Shown here: piece after piece, positions 6,446 to 8,952 of the stretch
Layout of the letters: each line of letters opens with the position of its first letter
Numbering within the stretch: position 1 is the stretch's first letter
Source: BM509 sp036396915
GTDB lineage: Bacteria > Desulfobacterota > Desulfuromonadia > Desulfuromonadales > Geopsychrobacteraceae
DNA length: 8,952 bases
Assembly (NCBI GenBank): GCA_036396915.1
Contig: DASWJX010000153.1
Location: forward strand, 1 to 8,952
Direction of reading: 5' to 3'
Program-made: the position numbers and the translations under genes
The notes under the pieces: generated by a model
Seen by the model: only the letters and a program-made list of their open reading frames with translations
Database searches by the model: none
Told to the model about the DNA's origin: nothing

Positions 6446-7227
6446 TCGACTCTATCTCATCGATGACGGTTCGGCCGGTCGCCAGTTTCGGCCGCGGTTT
6501 CGCGTACCCGTTCCGGGCCGCCGGGTTTCTGTTCAAGCGGCCGCGCCTGCTCAGGTATCTGGCAATCCCGTTTTGCATCAACCTGCTGATTTTTTCCCTG
6601 TCGGTCTATTTCGGCATCGATCTGTTCAACGGTCTGCTGGAACAGTATCTGCCGACGGGCGACGCCTGGTACTGGGTGCTGCTCAATTACCTGGCCTGGA
6701 TCGCCGCCTTTCTGCTGACGGCGGTGCTGGTCTTCTTCTCCTTTACCGTGGTCGGCAACCTGATCGCCTCGCCGTTCAACGAACTGCTGTCGGAGCGTGC
6801 GGAAGAGGTCATTTCCGGAACGGCTTCGGATCAGCCTTTTTCGTTGCGGCGCTTCTGGTCCGAAGCGCGCCACGCCATGGGCGTGGAACTGAAGAAGCAA
6901 CTGTTTTTCATTGCCGGCATGATCGCCCTGTTTATGGTCAACCTGATTCCGGCGTTTGGCGCGCCGGTTTATGCCGTTCTGGCGCCGTTGTTTACCCTGT
7001 TCTTTCTGGTCGTCGAATACCTGGGGTTTGTTCTGATGCGCAAGCAACTCAGGTTTGGCAGGCAGCGGGGCTATGTACTGAAAAGACCGCTGCTGATGCT
7101 CGGTTTCGGCTGCGGTGTCTTCTGTTTGCTGGCGATTCCGCTGTTGCAGTTTTTCTGTATTCCGCTGGCGGTGGTCGGCGCGACCCTGCTCTGGTGCGAT
7201 TTTCCTCTGTCGGCGGCGAAGGAATAG
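6442..7227 (+). CDS. EI24 domain (CysZ-like) inner-membrane protein
   Basis: This is a 261-residue polytopic membrane protein. Hydrophobic segments lie near residues 39-60, 76-104, 154-170, 175-197 and 210-250, with a hydrophilic stretch around 115-152. The family signature is a first helix after a short amphipathic leader (FKRPRLLRYLAIPF) and, after the second helix, IASPFNELLSERAEE. E. coli CysZ is a sulfate permease, but many EI24-domain proteins sit away from sulfur genes and have no assigned substrate. Here there is no cys gene, so I do not transfer the sulfate role. GGGAGG (6432-6437) four bases before an ATG that overlaps the previous stop (ATGA) supports the start over a downstream Met8. 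The TAG is followed after one codon by the GTG of the next gene in the same frame. Confidence 0.85.
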   Translation: MIDSISSMTVRPVASFGRGFAYPFRAAGFLFKRPRLLRYLAIPFCINLLIFSLSVYFGIDLFNGLLEQYLPTGDAWYWVLLNYLAWIAAFLLTAVLVFFSFTVVGNLIASPFNELLSERAEEVISGTASDQPFSLRRFWSEARHAMGVELKKQLFFIAGMIALFMVNLIPAFGAPVYAVLAPLFTLFFLVVEYLGFVLMRKQLRFGRQRGYVLKRPLLMLGFGCGVFCLLAIPLLQFFCIPLAVVGATLLWCDFPLSAAKE

Positions 7228-7230
7228 GCG

Positions 7231-8499
7231 GTGCGTCGTCTCCCGTGCCGCTCCGTTCTGCCGCTGATCGTTTTATCCGGCCTGCTGTTCTGTTCCTCCG
7301 CCCCGGCGGCGGAGCGCCCGTCCTATACCCTGAACCAGCGGGCCGTGGAGCAGATGCAGCAGGGCGATTATGCCGCGGCCATCGCGCTTCTGCGGCAGGC
7401 CCTGGTGCTGCGGCCGCAGCACCAGGTGGTCCGCCATAACCTGGGCCAGGCGCATCTGAGCGCCGGTGAGCGCCTGATCAGCGAAAAACATTATGCCGAA
7501 GCGGTTGAGATGCTGCAGAACGGTAAGCAGTATGACGATCAGGAATCGCGGCTCTGGCTGTTTCGCGGACTGGCCCTGCTCCAGTTGAATGATTACCTGT
7601 ACGCCGAGAGCGAACTGAACGAGGCCTGGGCGATGAGCGGCGATGAACCGCAGGTGCTCTGGTTGCTGGGGCGGCTCTACTATCACACCGACCGGATGCA
7701 GCAGGCCGTTGAGGTCTGGGAGCGGGCCCTGGAGCTGGAGCCGGACAACGAGATGATCGCCGGCCGGCTCAGCCGGGCCAGGCGCGAGCTCAAGGTCGAG
7801 CAGGAGATGAACAAGGACTACGCCGGCCACTTCATCATCAGTTACGACGGCGAACTGTCCGCCTCGCTCAGCCAGGACATGCTCGCAACGCTGGAGGATG
7901 CCTACGCCTGGGTCGGGGCTCAACTGCATCACTACCCGCAGCGACGGATCCCGGTGCTTGTCTATACCGACAAGGATTTCAATAAGTTGACCGATTCACC
8001 CGATTGGGCGGCGGGCATCTATGACGGCAAGATCCGCTTTCCCGCCGGCGGGATCAGTAGCGTTGACTCCCGGGTGGCCGGCCTGCTGTTCCATGAATAT
8101 ATGCATGCGGTTGTGCATGAACTGGCCGGCACCCGGGTGCCGTTCTGGTTGAACGAGGGGCTGGCCGAAATTGCCGCCGGCGAGCAGCGGCCGCCGGCGC
8201 TGGAGCCGCTGGAGCGGGCGCGTAAAGAGGGGAAGCTGTTTGCCTGGTCGGAACTGGAAGCGCCCGCGCGGCAGTTTGACTCCTCCCGGGTCGCGGTGGC
8301 CTACCTGCAGAGTTACGCTTTCGTCCGCTATCTGGTTGACGAGTACGGCTGGTTTCAGATGCGCGATCTGCTGGATGCTCTGGGCAAGGGGGCAACCGTC
8401 AGCGCCGCCATCGAGCAGACGCTCGGTGTCTACGCCGTCGATTATCGGTCACTGCAGGACGCCTGGGGCGCAGCGGGGCAGCGTCAGCCGGCTCCGTGA
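7231..8499 (+). CDS. Exported TPR protein with C-terminal gluzincin (peptidase MA-like) domain
   Basis: The 422-residue product starts with a signal peptide (MRRLPCR, hydrophobic core at 9-20, cleavage near APAA at 24-27). The C21 is not in a lipobox (LLFC), so a soluble periplasmic protein is likelier than a lipoprotein. Residues ~30-190 hold about four tetratricopeptide repeats (for example YAAAIALLRQAL, YAEAVEML, QQAVEVWERALELEPDN). Residues ~195-330 match the peptidase-MA gluzincin pattern: GIYDGKIRFP, then HEYMH at 288-292 and WLNEGLAE with E309 as probable third zinc ligand, giving HExxH-x16-E. TPRs presumably dock a protein partner or substrate; the target is unknown. GTG is taken as start because AAGGA (7219-7223) precedes it by seven bases, an in-frame TAG lies just upstream, and the signal peptide begins there. 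Last gene of the operon, nine bases from a convergent gene, with no visible terminator. Confidence 0.85.
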   Translation: MRRLPCRSVLPLIVLSGLLFCSSAPAAERPSYTLNQRAVEQMQQGDYAAAIALLRQALVLRPQHQVVRHNLGQAHLSAGERLISEKHYAEAVEMLQNGKQYDDQESRLWLFRGLALLQLNDYLYAESELNEAWAMSGDEPQVLWLLGRLYYHTDRMQQAVEVWERALELEPDNEMIAGRLSRARRELKVEQEMNKDYAGHFIISYDGELSASLSQDMLATLEDAYAWVGAQLHHYPQRRIPVLVYTDKDFNKLTDSPDWAAGIYDGKIRFPAGGISSVDSRVAGLLFHEYMHAVVHELAGTRVPFWLNEGLAEIAAGEQRPPALEPLERARKEGKLFAWSELEAPARQFDSSRVAVAYLQSYAFVRYLVDEYGWFQMRDLLDALGKGATVSAAIEQTLGVYAVDYRSLQDAWGAAGQRQPAP

Positions 8500-8508
8500 T
8501 GCCTCCGC

Positions 8509-8901
8509 TTATTGCTTTTCTTCCTCCTCCGGGATTACATCAGCTTTCGGTGCGTCTTCCGGCGGTGTTTCGGCCCGGATCGACTCGATCTCTTCGACCA
8601 GCAGTGCCGCGGCCTGCTTCAGGCTGTCCAGTTTGGACAGCAGCTGTCCGACCTCCTCCCGCTCCAGGATCCGGCTGTGCCCCGCTTCACGGCAATCGTC
8701 GATCAGCTTCCCCAGCTCCGCATGCAGATGGTCGATTTTCTTGTGCACGGCTCCCAGGTCGATCTTTTTCTGAACGATCTGTTTGTACTGGTTGGCGCGG
8801 AAGGCGGCGGCGGAAAAGGTGTGGCGGGTGGCGTTCCACAGTTTTTCCGATGTCGACACGTGGCTCTCTTGACTCTCCTGGCTTTTCTGTTCCTGGGTCA
8901 T
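8509..8901 (-). CDS. Hypothetical coiled-coil protein
   Basis: I do not recognise this 130-residue protein. It has a Ser/Gln/Glu-rich N-terminus (MTQEQKSQESQESH), then a charged helical body at about 17-110 with heptad-like spacing (KIDLGAVHKKIDHLHAEL and LLSKLDSLKQAAALLVEEI), and an acidic Pro-containing tail ending PEEEEKQ. There is no signal peptide or membrane segment and a single cysteine (CREAGH), so a cytosolic oligomeric helical protein is likely. AAAGGA seven bases before the ATG supports the start. It converges on the pepN operon with a nine-base gap, so it is a separate unit. It is coding rather than a shadow because it has a good RBS, a compositionally sensible helical sequence and no better overlapping frame. 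Function unknown. Confidence 0.75.
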   Translation of the reverse strand: MTQEQKSQESQESHVSTSEKLWNATRHTFSAAAFRANQYKQIVQKKIDLGAVHKKIDHLHAELGKLIDDCREAGHSRILEREEVGQLLSKLDSLKQAAALLVEEIESIRAETPPEDAPKADVIPEEEEKQ

Positions 8902-8952
8902 TGCAGTGTCCTTTCACGTTGAATTGGTTGAGTAGGTACGGTCCGCAGCAAA

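Noticed and set aside
7285..7296. C21 of the TPR-peptidase protein as a lipoprotein cysteine
   Set aside because: The residues before it (L-L-F) do not fit a lipobox, whereas APAA fits signal peptidase I.

Overview
The window is GC-rich, tightly packed bacterial chromosome. The combination of a biosynthetic IlvA, a PEP-CTERM secreted protein with a sigma-54-type promoter, a GrdB/PrdB-like gene fragment, a GAMEN-type PepN and a TPR/peptidase-MA protein suggests a Gram-negative environmental proteobacterium or relative. A Desulfuromonadales/Geobacter-like member of Desulfobacterota is my best guess, but this is inferred from gene content and not proven.

Layout. (1) Positions 3-263, + strand: the tail of a frame open at the window edge. 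Its first ~60 residues match the glycine/betaine/sarcosine/D-proline reductase selenoprotein-B family, then homology stops at the ilvA stop codon and the frame runs on antisense to ilvA. It looks like a 3'-truncated gene. (2) 186-1694, - strand: ilvA, complete, with two ACT-like regulatory domains and a small hairpin around its ribosome binding site. (3) 1798-1834: a strong intrinsic terminator serving the - strand gene upstream. (4) 1857-2483, - strand: a single-gene PEP-CTERM secreted protein. (5) 2484-2916: a 433-base divergent intergenic region with a near-consensus sigma-54 promoter for the PEP-CTERM gene, a pair of inverted CTGTCGA elements and a 13-base palindrome. (6) 2917-8499, + strand: four close-packed genes (pepN, an atypical SDR/YeeZ-like epimerase, an EI24/CysZ-like membrane protein, and an exported TPR protein with a gluzincin protease domain) with 8-base and 4-base overlaps and a 3-base gap, almost certainly one operon. 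(7) 8509-8901, - strand: a short coiled-coil protein of unknown function, convergent with the operon. Positions 8902-8952 hold only its RBS and upstream DNA.

How the genes work together. IlvA makes 2-oxobutanoate for isoleucine. The PEP-CTERM protein needs an exosortase and an exopolysaccharide locus, neither of which lies in this window, so it is probably an outlying member of a sigma-54 regulon. The operon combines cytosolic peptide breakdown (PepN) with a predicted inner-membrane protein and a predicted exported metalloprotease; a shared role is suggested only by linkage. I saw no tRNA, rRNA, CRISPR array, insertion sequence or origin.
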